Source: Gammaproteobacteria bacterium
GTDB taxonomy: Bacteria; Pseudomonadota; Gammaproteobacteria; Thiomicrospirales; Thiomicrospiraceae
Assembly: GCA_013153955.1 (NCBI GenBank)
Contig: JAADDM010000106.1
Coordinates: 1 to 7,443, forward strand
Length of the DNA: 7,443 bases
Direction of reading: 5' to 3'
This document shows positions 1 to 5,799 of the stretch, one piece after another. Every line of letters begins with the position of its first letter. Position 1 is the stretch's first letter. The notes beneath the pieces were generated by a model. The model was not told the DNA's origin. It ran no database searches and saw only the letters and a list, made by a program, of their open reading frames with translations. The translations under genes and the position numbers were made by a program.

Positions 1-813
1 TCAATGAGTCATGCGGGCGTAGAGGTGGCAAACGCTTATGATGCCTATCAGTCGGGAGATTATGAGTTAGCGCAATCGCTCTATGACCAAACACAAACTT
101 ATGATGGCTGGTTTGGGGCTGGCGCATCGGCCTATCAGCAGGAGGATAATGAATCTGCAGTACTCTATTTTAGACAAGCCGCTTGGCAAGCTGAACAGCC
201 AACACAACGAGCGCATGCGTTGTTTAATCTAGGCAACAGTTACTATAAAGCCAATCTATTGCCTCAGGCGATTGATGCCTATCAACAGGCGCTGTTATAC
301 CAATCAAATTATCCAAACGCCACCAACAATTTAGCCCTCACGCAGCAGCGTAAAGCGGTTGAGGATAGGGGAAAGCAAGCGCACAAGGACCAGTCTGGAA
401 AAGGCGATGGAGAAGGCAGTGGTGGCAAAGACAGTGAAGGTGCATTTTACGGGGGACAGAAGCCGAATAACTCCGATTCAAGTGAGTCAGGGTTCGGTTC
501 TGATGGTGATGCAGAAGGGGGAAATAAAAGGGGTGAAAAAGCACTGATTCCGCAAGTGGGTGAGATGACTGACTACCGCTTGTTGGGCGATTTAAATGCC
601 TTTCAATTTGAACAGAATTCGAGCGAACAATCGACAGGACAGCGCATGTTGATTAAGCAGCAACGCTTACAGCAAGCGGAGGCCTTTGAACACCAATTAC
701 AGCAGTTGCAGGATGATCAAAAGACCCTGTTGAGAAGAATTTTTGAGCGCGAAGCGGGCTTTCATGCGGCGCAAACCCAGCCGCACCCTATTCCAGGAGT
801 ACAACCATGGTAA
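1..813 (+). CDS. Bat-operon TPR protein, C-terminal part (BatB/BatC-like), 5' truncated
   Basis: The frame is open from base 1 and no ribosome binding site is visible before the ATG at 4, so I read this as the 3' part of a longer gene. About 115 residues form TPR-type helix pairs (roughly nt 25-345; for example the stretch ALFNLGNSYYKANLLPQAID). A Gly/Ser/Asp/Lys-rich linker follows (nt 360-540). A helical tail has the motif LLRRIFEREAGF near its end and finishes in QPW. This order of TPR, polar linker and short Arg-rich end in P-W is what I know from gammaproteobacterial BatB proteins, where a von Willebrand A domain and membrane helices precede the TPRs. That N-terminal part would lie outside the window, so a stand-alone BatC-like TPR protein is also possible. 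The downstream gene is batD, which supports the Bat assignment. TPRs probably mediate contacts within the Bat complex at the inner membrane. Confidence 0.85.
   Translation, partial: SMSHAGVEVANAYDAYQSGDYELAQSLYDQTQTYDGWFGAGASAYQQEDNESAVLYFRQAAWQAEQPTQRAHALFNLGNSYYKANLLPQAIDAYQQALLYQSNYPNATNNLALTQQRKAVEDRGKQAHKDQSGKGDGEGSGGKDSEGAFYGGQKPNNSDSSESGFGSDGDAEGGNKRGEKALIPQVGEMTDYRLLGDLNAFQFEQNSSEQSTGQRMLIKQQRLQQAEAFEHQLQQLQDDQKTLLRRIFEREAGFHAAQTQPHPIPGVQPW
795..799 (+). promoter_or_regulatory. Shine-Dalgarno of batD inside the upstream gene
   Basis: AGGAG lies 7 bases before the ATG at 807, within the last codons of the TPR gene. The two genes overlap by 7 bases (ATGGTAA at 807-813), so translation is probably coupled. 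This site also fixes the batD start at 807 rather than at the internal Met10. Confidence 0.8.
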
Positions 814-2498
814 GGCGCAGATTGAAACAGAGTATGACCGCCTTTTTAGGGGATAAAGCAGAGGTGTTAAAGGCGCTTGTACTGATGGCAGGCCTGGTAC
901 TTTGTAGCGTACAAACTGCTCAGGCAAACTCTGTTGAAGCATCCCCTTCCAAAGCCAGTGCATCCCAGCTATCACAGGTTAAGGTAAAGGTTCGTCCAAC
1001 GGAGGTTATGCTTGGTCAGAGGGTGACTGTGACGATTGAAGGGGAGTCATTAGATGCCTCTTTTGAACGGCTGGATTGGCGTGAGTATCAAAAATATTTT
1101 GTGCTTTATGATACGGAAGTGGACTCTGATCGTATCCGCGTTAAATTTTATCCGTTAGCAGAGGGGACGTTTACCCTTAAAGGCCAGTCATCGGGGGCGA
1201 TTCATCTGCCAACAGTGACGGTAACCGTTAAGGAGAACCCTGAGGTTGCCATTGACTGGCATGCCCCTAAAACGGAGTTGTACCCTCATCAGCAGGTTAT
1301 TTGGGGGGCGGATGTTAAGGTCACTAACAGTGCCCATAAAATATCCTTTGAAGCCCGTGCGGATAAGCAAAATCTAGGCGCTAAGGTCGTTTTACAGACG
1401 CAACCCTTTGAAAGTGAAGTGGGATTATTGGGGGATTATTCAGGTAAAGTTGAGCGTTTTGCGGCCAGCTATGAGCTTAATAGCCTGACCTCTCCGGAGC
1501 GGGCTCAGGTGGTTTTAAACTCACCGATTGTCCGGGTTAAAAATCGCACCAATACACGTTGGTACTTTTTTGACCAAGCACGTTTGGTGAATGTGAACCC
1601 ACTGCCACATTTTTTACCCGCTACCGTTGCTGTGGGCGCAGTGAGTGCGTCATCAAAGGGAGGAGATTGGCTACAGGCCTCAGGTGAGCTGCAGTATTGG
1701 CGTATTAAGTTAGAGGCTTTGGGTGTTTCAAAAGCGTATCTGAATAGTGTGGCACATGCACTGGTCGCTCAAATTCCGCACAGTCCTAATATTGAGTGGC
1801 TATCTGATTCACGCAGTTTTGAGAGTGAACTAACACTTGAGGGGATTAAAAGCCATTTAGAGCTTAGATTACCGTATCGAATTATTCAACCAGGCCTGGT
1901 CACTTTACCTACGCTGCAATTGCGTTACTTTAACGCAGAGACAGGTAAGCTTGAGACCGATTCGGTGACAGCCAACTCTATTTTAGCGCTGCCTATTTGG
2001 TTACTATGGGTTGCACAGTGGTTGATCCTCATTGCAGGCTTGCTGGGTGGATTTGTTGCGTTACGTTATGTTCAGCAGCAACTCTATGTGTGGCAGTTAA
2101 AGCGTGCGATTGCTCAAGCAAGCTCTCTTTCAGAGTTGTGGGATGCATTGCAGGCCTGGCAGTATCAACAGACTCAAAAAACTTCGTTTAAATCTTCTAT
2201 GCAAGGATTGACGACTGAGCAAGCCACCCTTAGCTTAAATACACAAAGTTTAGGACAGTGGCAGGCTTGGGTAGAGAAGACGTTTGGCGCTTCAAGTGGC
2301 TTAACAACATTGGTTAAAAAGTTGAATCAAATGCTCTATGCAAACACGCAGATGGCCACGTCAGAACAGGGTAGAGAAGCAGGAATCACAGAGGATTGGT
2401 CAGCGGTTAAAAGCGCTGCTCAACAGTGGGTAGAGACTGAAAAATTGACCCAAAGTGGGCTTCTAACCAAGATGCTAACCCGCCAAAATGTTAAGTGA
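807..2498 (+). CDS. batD: BatD-like aerotolerance protein (inner-membrane, beta-rich periplasmic)
   Basis: The 563-residue protein has the BatD layout. A basic n-region (MVRRRLK) is followed by a hydrophobic signal segment (about residues 19-40) ending in AQA, a plausible signal peptidase site before Asn41. Residues 50-145 are a beta-rich domain with VKVRPTEVMLGQRVTVTIEG, the Ig-like opening typical of BatD. Further beta-rich periplasmic sequence runs to about residue 385, including PYRIIQPGLVTLPTLQLRYF. One transmembrane helix (about 393-420, LPIWLLWVAQWLILIAGLLG) leads to a helical cytoplasmic tail of about 140 residues. Bat proteins were named for Bacteroides aerotolerance; their biochemical role is still unclear, though they are linked to envelope stress and often sit with MoxR ATPases. 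The gene overlaps the upstream TPR gene, consistent with one operon. Cys33 in the signal is not in a good lipobox, so I do not call it a lipoprotein. Confidence 0.9.
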   Translation: MVRRRLKQSMTAFLGDKAEVLKALVLMAGLVLCSVQTAQANSVEASPSKASASQLSQVKVKVRPTEVMLGQRVTVTIEGESLDASFERLDWREYQKYFVLYDTEVDSDRIRVKFYPLAEGTFTLKGQSSGAIHLPTVTVTVKENPEVAIDWHAPKTELYPHQQVIWGADVKVTNSAHKISFEARADKQNLGAKVVLQTQPFESEVGLLGDYSGKVERFAASYELNSLTSPERAQVVLNSPIVRVKNRTNTRWYFFDQARLVNVNPLPHFLPATVAVGAVSASSKGGDWLQASGELQYWRIKLEALGVSKAYLNSVAHALVAQIPHSPNIEWLSDSRSFESELTLEGIKSHLELRLPYRIIQPGLVTLPTLQLRYFNAETGKLETDSVTANSILALPIWLLWVAQWLILIAGLLGGFVALRYVQQQLYVWQLKRAIAQASSLSELWDALQAWQYQQTQKTSFKSSMQGLTTEQATLSLNTQSLGQWQAWVEKTFGASSGLTTLVKKLNQMLYANTQMATSEQGREAGITEDWSAVKSAAQQWVETEKLTQSGLLTKMLTRQNVK

Positions 2499-2539
2499 TT
2501 CGCTTGACAGAGAAAATGTGTGCTATTAGATCAATCAGC

Positions 2540-2555
2540 AGGCCTTAGAAGGCCT
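2540..2555. terminator. Possible bidirectional terminator between convergent genes
   Basis: AGGCCT-taga-AGGCCT forms a 6-bp stem with a 4-base loop in the 67-base gap between batD and the convergent membrane-protein gene. TCAA and TTGA (2531-2534, 2557-2560) can extend the stem across a bulge. There is no T-tract on either side, so intrinsic termination is only suggested by position. Confidence 0.35.
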
Positions 2556-2565
2556 ATTGAATAGA

Positions 2566-2841
2566 TTAGCTGTCAGAGTTAGGGGGTGAGTTATAAGTCT
2601 CGTTAAAGGGCTTTATAATGCGATTATACTTCTTGGCTGCGATGAGGGTGGCATAGATAAACGTCCCGAAAATGACAAAGTCTCCCATGTAAGCAAAGAT
2701 TAACGATACCGTATTCTGAATAAAGACACTCGGTAGAATTAACACTACGCCAATCGCCATCCCGATAAAGAAGGTTTTAAATGCGGTTTTTAAAATACCT
2801 TTTAACAGCAAGTTTTTATGTTCAGTAGAGCCTAGTTCCAC
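2566..2841 (-). CDS. Small two-helix membrane protein of unknown function
   Basis: I do not recognise the family. From the GTG at 2841 the product is 91 residues, starting MELGSTEHKN. It has a short amphipathic N-terminus with Lys residues, two hydrophobic segments (TFFIGMAIGVVLILPSVFI and, after a short QNT turn, SLIFAYMGDFVIFGTFIYAT), and a polar tail KKYNRIIKPF...PPNSDS. It is probably an inner-membrane hairpin protein. Start choice: GGAG lies 6 bases before the GTG at 2841. The frame also extends to a GTG at 2886 (106 residues), but there the only GAGG is 2 bases from the codon, which is too close, and the extra 15 codons cross a run of eight C. The longer form cannot be excluded because its extension, PTQLEKLVELGS, looks protein-like. 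It lies downstream of trxC on the same strand and may be cotranscribed with it. Confidence 0.7.
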   Translation of the reverse strand: MELGSTEHKNLLLKGILKTAFKTFFIGMAIGVVLILPSVFIQNTVSLIFAYMGDFVIFGTFIYATLIAAKKYNRIIKPFNETYNSPPNSDS

Positions 2842-2885
2842 GAGTTTCTCCAGTTGTGTTGGGGCGAAAGGGGGGGGAGTCAGCA

Positions 2886-2906
2886 CTACCTCAACTAATG
2901 AGGTAG
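2886..2906. repeat. Perfect hairpin between trxC and the small membrane gene
   Basis: CTACCTCA-actaa-TGAGGTAG is a perfect 8-bp inverted repeat with a 5-base loop. CAGC at 2881 and GCTG at 2911 could add an outer stem across bulges. It begins 12 bases after the trxC stop. No T-tract follows on the minus strand, so it is more likely an mRNA-stabilising or translation-modulating hairpin than a terminator. It touches the upstream GTG (2886) of the membrane-protein frame. Confidence 0.6.
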
Positions 2907-2917
2907 CGAAGCTGATC

Positions 2918-3340
2918 TTAAATATTCTGGTTAATCCAGTTTGTTAAGCTCCCTAAATCCATCGCTCCAGAGACGCGATTTACCTCTTTACCAGACTTAA
3001 AAACGGCTAAGGTTGGGATAGATCGAATATTAAACTGGCCGGCAATGGCTTGTTCAATTTCAGTATTGATTTTAACCAAGCGTGCACGGGGCTCAATCTG
3101 AGCCGCGGCTTGCGCAAACGTAGGGGCAAAGCTCTTACAAGGCCCACACCACGGCGCCCAGAAATCAACAATAAGGGGTTGGTCGGTTTTGTTTAAAGCA
3201 CGTAAAAACTGCTCGCCGGTCATCTCTACAGGCGTTCCTGTAAATAAGGCTTCTTTACACTTTCCACAGCTGGCGCTATTAGATAGCTTATCGTCGGGTA
3301 CGCGGTTTAGACCACCGCAATGTGGGCACATAATAACCAT
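2918..3340 (-). CDS. trxC: Thioredoxin 2 (TrxC) with N-terminal zinc ribbon
   Basis: Cytoplasmic protein-disulfide reductase of 140 residues, the usual TrxC length (139 in E. coli). Two Cys pairs, CPHC (5-8) and CGKC (25-28), form the N-terminal zinc site that separates TrxC from TrxA. The thioredoxin domain follows with DFWAPWCGPCKSFAPTF; the active-site motif WCGPC is residues 64-68, and the cis-proline is in RSIPT (Pro109). The phrase LNRVPDDKL after the first Cys pair is also characteristic of TrxC. The start at 3340 is supported by AGGAGT (complement of 3346-3351), about 5 bases upstream; Met4 is the only close alternative. A sigma70-like promoter lies upstream (3388-3415). In E. coli trxC is OxyR-regulated, but I see no clear OxyR site here. 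The hairpin after the stop lacks a T-tract, so transcription may continue into the membrane-protein gene. Confidence 0.97.
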   Translation of the reverse strand: MVIMCPHCGGLNRVPDDKLSNSASCGKCKEALFTGTPVEMTGEQFLRALNKTDQPLIVDFWAPWCGPCKSFAPTFAQAAAQIEPRARLVKINTEIEQAIAGQFNIRSIPTLAVFKSGKEVNRVSGAMDLGSLTNWINQNI

Positions 3341-3387
3341 TGTTTACTCCTAGTGTTATTTGAATAGTCTGTCTGCTCATAAATAAC

Positions 3388-3415
3388 TATATAGGGGCAT
3401 TGAGCTACTATTCAA
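3388..3415 (-). promoter_or_regulatory. Candidate sigma70 promoter of trxC
   Basis: Read on the minus strand, TTGAAT (complement of 3410-3415) and TATATA (complement of 3388-3393) are separated by 16 bases. Transcription would start near 3381, giving a leader of about 40 bases. An A-rich run on the minus strand (complement of 3437-3443) lies upstream at a distance where a UP element could act. The -35 overlaps one arm of an 8-bp inverted repeat (3360-3367 with 3408-3415). Confidence 0.5.
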
Positions 3416-3461
3416 GGGCTTGAAAGGTGGGAAGTCTTTTTTTATTTAACCCCGCTTTAGG

Positions 3462-3911
3462 CTAATTGAGCCAACTGGGCTTGGGGCTCTCCTCTTTACC
3501 TGCTGCGCCGCCTCGTTCTACAAAACCATGCAAGGTTGCATCGTGGCAGTGAATCAGCTCAATGAGCTTTGGGTTGTGTGTGGTTAAGACCGCTTCTATA
3601 CCCAGTGGAATGGCATGGTAGGTCATTTCAATTTCATCTCTATATTCAAACAGGGCGGCAAATAACGGATCCCATGAGCGGATTGCGCGACCGTTTTCAA
3701 AACGAGTTTTCATGCCAAAGACATGGTCTTGTAGCACTTTTGCTAAGGCAGGCGTCGATGTCGTGGTGATGCTTTTAATACCATTTTCTAGCAATTCAGT
3801 TTTACGGGTAATTTGAGTATGGTTTTGCATGAGCTCTTGAAAAAGGGCTTGGTCCTTGAGATGTTGTTCATCACTGCCATGACCATGCTTGTAGTGTTTT
3901 TTTGTCGTCAT
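3462..3911 (-). CDS. Internally duplicated 149-residue cytoplasmic protein, unknown function
   Basis: No family I can name with confidence. The N-terminus is polar and His-rich (MTTKKHYKHGHG), with no signal peptide or membrane segment. The core holds two copies of one motif at a constant 60-residue offset: residues 44-74 (begins GIKSITTTSTPALAKVL, then QDH, ends ENG) and 104-134 (begins GIEAVLTTHNPKLIELI, then HCH, ends ERG). Gly44/104, Ile45/105, Thr50-51/110-111, Pro54/114, Leu56/116, His63/123, Glu72/132 and Gly74/134 match without gaps. A linker RSWDPLFAALFEYRDEIEM joins the copies. The paired histidines and HCHDATLH could suggest metal or cofactor binding, but that is speculation. Start: AAGGA (complement of 3917-3921) lies 5 bases before the ATG at 3911. 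The frame runs back to a GTG at 3992, but that codon lies inside a terminator hairpin. Upstream is the structured RNA zone at 3963-4122, which may regulate it. Confidence 0.85.
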   Translation of the reverse strand: MTTKKHYKHGHGSDEQHLKDQALFQELMQNHTQITRKTELLENGIKSITTTSTPALAKVLQDHVFGMKTRFENGRAIRSWDPLFAALFEYRDEIEMTYHAIPLGIEAVLTTHNPKLIELIHCHDATLHGFVERGGAAGKEESPKPSWLN

Positions 3912-3962
3912 GAAAATCCTTATAATAGGCCGATATAGAGATAAGTTACTTTTAATGAGACG

Positions 3963-3993
3963 AAAAAAAAGCGCAGTATGGTCGTACTGCACT
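3963..3993 (-). terminator. Strong Rho-independent terminator
   Basis: On the minus strand AGTGCAGTA (from 3993) pairs with TACTGCGCT (to 3970) around the loop CGACCA, giving 9 bp with one G-U pair, followed directly by a run of T ending at 3963. On the plus strand the G-U becomes a C-A mismatch and there is no T-tract, so the direction is clear. It stops a transcript from the intergenic zone, or from the dynamin gene, 52 bases before the ATG at 3911. Confidence 0.88.
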
Positions 3994-4011
3994 TTAGCTG
4001 AGGAGCAATCA

Positions 4012-4040
4012 GTTTAAAAGCTTAGCATTGGCTTTTAAAC
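4012..4040. repeat. Perfect 10-bp hairpin in the candidate RNA
   Basis: GTTTAAAAGC and GCTTTTAAAC flank a 9-base loop. It is the longest perfect stem within the proposed RNA and lies 18 bases upstream (in minus-strand transcription) of the terminator stem. Confidence 0.8.
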
Positions 4041-4093
4041 AAGACTTTGGGGAAAGTCCAACCTGAATAAATGTCTTTATTTAAGTTGTCTCC

Positions 4094-4122
4094 AGTTTAC
4101 GGCGTGGTCTCTAATGGGTCAA
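4094..4122 (-). promoter_or_regulatory. Candidate sigma70 promoter for the intergenic RNA
   Basis: On the minus strand TTGACC (complement of 4117-4122, 5/6 match to the -35 consensus) is separated by exactly 17 bases from TAAACT (complement of 4094-4099, 4/6 match to the -10). The predicted start is near 4087, and the product would end at the terminator at 3963. Confidence 0.5.
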
Positions 4123-4156
4123 TCCTAAAGGGTTGAAGAAACCTTGAGAGAGTATG

Positions 4157-4210
4157 AGCGTACTTAAATTAGGGTAAAAAGTAGTGTGTTTATCCCCTTA
4201 TAAGTACGCT
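4157..4210. repeat. 10-bp inverted repeat forming a long hairpin
   Basis: AGCGTACTTA (4157-4166) and TAAGTACGCT (4201-4210) are perfect complements. Inside, AGGG (4171-4174) can pair with CCCT (4195-4198), so the element could fold into one hairpin of about 54 bases. Its outer four bases CGCT (4207-4210) are shared with the next hairpin, so both cannot form completely together. Confidence 0.65.
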
Positions 4211-4232
4211 AAACAGGCCTGTCTGTTTAGCG
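4207..4232. repeat. 10-bp hairpin just after the dynamin-like gene
   Basis: CGCTAAACAG and CTGTTTAGCG are perfect arms around a 6-base loop. The element lies 17 bases past the stop of the GTPase gene. It lacks a following T-tract, so it is a 3'-end stabiliser or a non-canonical terminator at best. Confidence 0.65.
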
Positions 4233-4249
4233 CGGTGAGTTTAAAGCGG

Positions 4250-5773
4250 TTATTTAGCGGATGAAGACTCGCTGTTAATCACAACTTCAGCCTCAGTTGT
4301 ACTGCTCTTAAAGGTTGCTGATGGATTAGCCTGCCTTTCATTTAGTTGTGGATGTGTCACCATCTTCTCTTTACCCGTTGGATTCACAAACTGATCATTA
4401 AGCTTCTGAATTGCGCGCTTACTGGCATCGGTAATGCGTTCTAGTGCCATACGATTACGTCCAGACCAACCCCTTGGGTTAGCGTGTGCCATCCCTCGCC
4501 AGAAGCGAGTGTTGAATAAGAAAGCATTCGCAACTTGTGGGTCTGTTTTCATCAATTTTTTGGCATCGCGTTGGGCAAATTTGGCACGGATGTACTGGTG
4601 AATACCGTATAGACTGCCCAGCGAGATAACGCTGAAGAAGATGCCATAATAAACCGATTGCTGCATGAGTTTAAAGATTGTCCAATCAAGGATTGAGCCT
4701 TCAAAATACCCTAATGTACTGAGTAGGTAGAAAATACCAATAAAGAGCGTACTAAAGACAAATAAATCCGTGATAAGGACTTTTTTACGCCATGATTTCA
4801 CGGCCTTTTGAATCAATGGAATTTTCTCTTGTGTAATTTCATTGGCAAGTAGTTCAAGGCTATGTGCAATACGGTAGGTACGCTCGGTACTTACTTTAGA
4901 CATTCTTGAGAATATGCGCTCAAGATCAATGTCTTTTTTGCGCTTAAAGCGCTCGGCGAGTGCTGGGTTAGCAAAGGCATTGGCCGCTTCTTCGTTATAA
5001 ATCGCGTAGAAATTACCGCCGACTAAGCCTTTAGCAGCAATGGCGCGCTGCCATGACCCAATAACCTCTTCAGGATTATCCTCATGGGCTGCAGTATCAA
5101 TCTGGTTTAAGATATATAAAATCTTATCGGAATCATTGCGCTTAATCGTGGTGGCCACTAAATGCTCAAGCGTATCACGCATTGCGCCTGGCTCTGGATG
5201 TCGGGCATCAAAAAAGACCAGAACCAGGTCAGACATATCAATAATATGATTGGTGATTTTTAGGGTAGAGTCACGTTGAGAATCCGCATCAAACCCAGGC
5301 GAGTCAATAAGAATCTTACCTTTTAAGACATCAGAATTCGTGGTTTTAAGCTGTAGATAGCTATCGACACAGCTGCCTTGCCCAGATTCTACTTTCTCAA
5401 TCTGTTCGCTGATACCAAAAAAAGGAAAACGCGGATCAGAATCTAAAGCCAGTCCCGGTAGGGTGGTGACTTCTTGGTTTTCACCGTAGCAGACAACGGT
5501 GAATTTATCGTCCACCGCTTGGTTACCAGTGGTTTGTATTTTACGCTGCGTATAGCCATTGATAAAGGTTGATTTACCCGCTGAAAATGTACCCAAAACA
5601 GAGATAAGTGGCCACCAAGAAATTGTGCTGGCATAAGATTCATTACGCTTGAGTAGCCCCGTTCGGTAGCCTACAACATCCAGCTCTTGGTAGATTTTTA
5701 TAATCTTGAGCAGAATTGGGTTCTCTTCTGAAAGATGCTGCTCTAGTTTTTTGTATCGCTCTTTAGGGGTCAT
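4250..5773 (-). CDS. Dynamin/EHD-like GTPase with two C-terminal membrane helices
   Basis: 507 residues. The GTPase motifs are in order: P-loop GTFSAGKST (61-69), G3 DSPG (157-160) and G4 NQID (223-226, a variant of N-K-x-D). The text around the P-loop (AGKSTFINGY, then QTTGNQAVDDKF and later FPFFG) and the following LVLVFFDARHPEPG resemble the EHD branch of the dynamin superfamily. By eye the switch-I region reads AVDDKF where EHD proteins have a Thr-Thr-Asp motif, so the usual switch threonine may be replaced. A helical stalk-like region follows (about 275-330), then two hydrophobic segments (332-355 and 374-396), a basic cytoplasmic stretch and a polar Ser/Thr-rich tail. Such proteins usually bind GTP and assemble on or remodel membranes; here anchoring seems integral. 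AAGGA lies 9 bases before the ATG at 5773. The gap to the upstream coiled-coil gene is only 26 bases, so the two are probably one operon. Confidence 0.9.
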   Translation of the reverse strand: MTPKERYKKLEQHLSEENPILLKIIKIYQELDVVGYRTGLLKRNESYASTISWWPLISVLGTFSAGKSTFINGYTQRKIQTTGNQAVDDKFTVVCYGENQEVTTLPGLALDSDPRFPFFGISEQIEKVESGQGSCVDSYLQLKTTNSDVLKGKILIDSPGFDADSQRDSTLKITNHIIDMSDLVLVFFDARHPEPGAMRDTLEHLVATTIKRNDSDKILYILNQIDTAAHEDNPEEVIGSWQRAIAAKGLVGGNFYAIYNEEAANAFANPALAERFKRKKDIDLERIFSRMSKVSTERTYRIAHSLELLANEITQEKIPLIQKAVKSWRKKVLITDLFVFSTLFIGIFYLLSTLGYFEGSILDWTIFKLMQQSVYYGIFFSVISLGSLYGIHQYIRAKFAQRDAKKLMKTDPQVANAFLFNTRFWRGMAHANPRGWSGRNRMALERITDASKRAIQKLNDQFVNPTGKEKMVTHPQLNERQANPSATFKSSTTEAEVVINSESSSAK

Positions 5774-5799
5774 GACTTCAGTTCCTTTATAGCTGGGGC

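Larger units (their letters stand above)
3963..4087 (-). ncRNA. Candidate structured small RNA or regulatory leader (~125 nt)
   Basis: No coding frame of note exists here on either strand. A promoter-like pair (4094-4122) predicts a start near 4087, and a strong terminator ends at 3963. Between them lie three more perfect hairpins: AATAAA/TTTATT (4066-4081, loop of 4), GACTTT/AAAGTC (4043-4058, loop CCCC on the minus strand) and a 10-bp stem GTTTAAAAGC/GCTTTTAAAC (4012-4040, loop of 9). Then comes CTCCTC (complement of 4000-4005), complementary to a Shine-Dalgarno, in a weak loop. C-rich loops and CUCCU are common in sRNAs that block ribosome binding, but no target is shown. The alternative is a 5' leader with attenuation for the gene starting at 3911, since the terminator sits just before it and I see no convincing second promoter. 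It does not match 6S, tmRNA, SRP or RNase P RNA features that I know. Confidence 0.55.

Noticed and set aside
3412..3444. Plus-strand terminator with T7 run near 3437-3443
   Set aside because: Only a TCAAG/CTTGA mini-stem with a 2-base loop lies upstream, too far from the T-run, and no plus-strand gene ends here.
3912..3962. Separate promoter for the 149-residue protein gene
   Set aside because: TATTAT and TATATC occur, but no -35 at 16-18 bases; TATTAT would start transcription at or past the SD.
3912..3992. N-terminal extension of the 149-residue protein to a GTG at 3992
   Set aside because: The codon and following bases lie within a strong terminator hairpin, and a good SD (AAGGA) precedes the ATG at 3911.
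4049..4062. RNase P RNA-like string GGGGAAAGTCC on the plus strand
   Set aside because: It is part of a short GACTTT/AAAGTC hairpin; no other RNase P RNA elements surround it.
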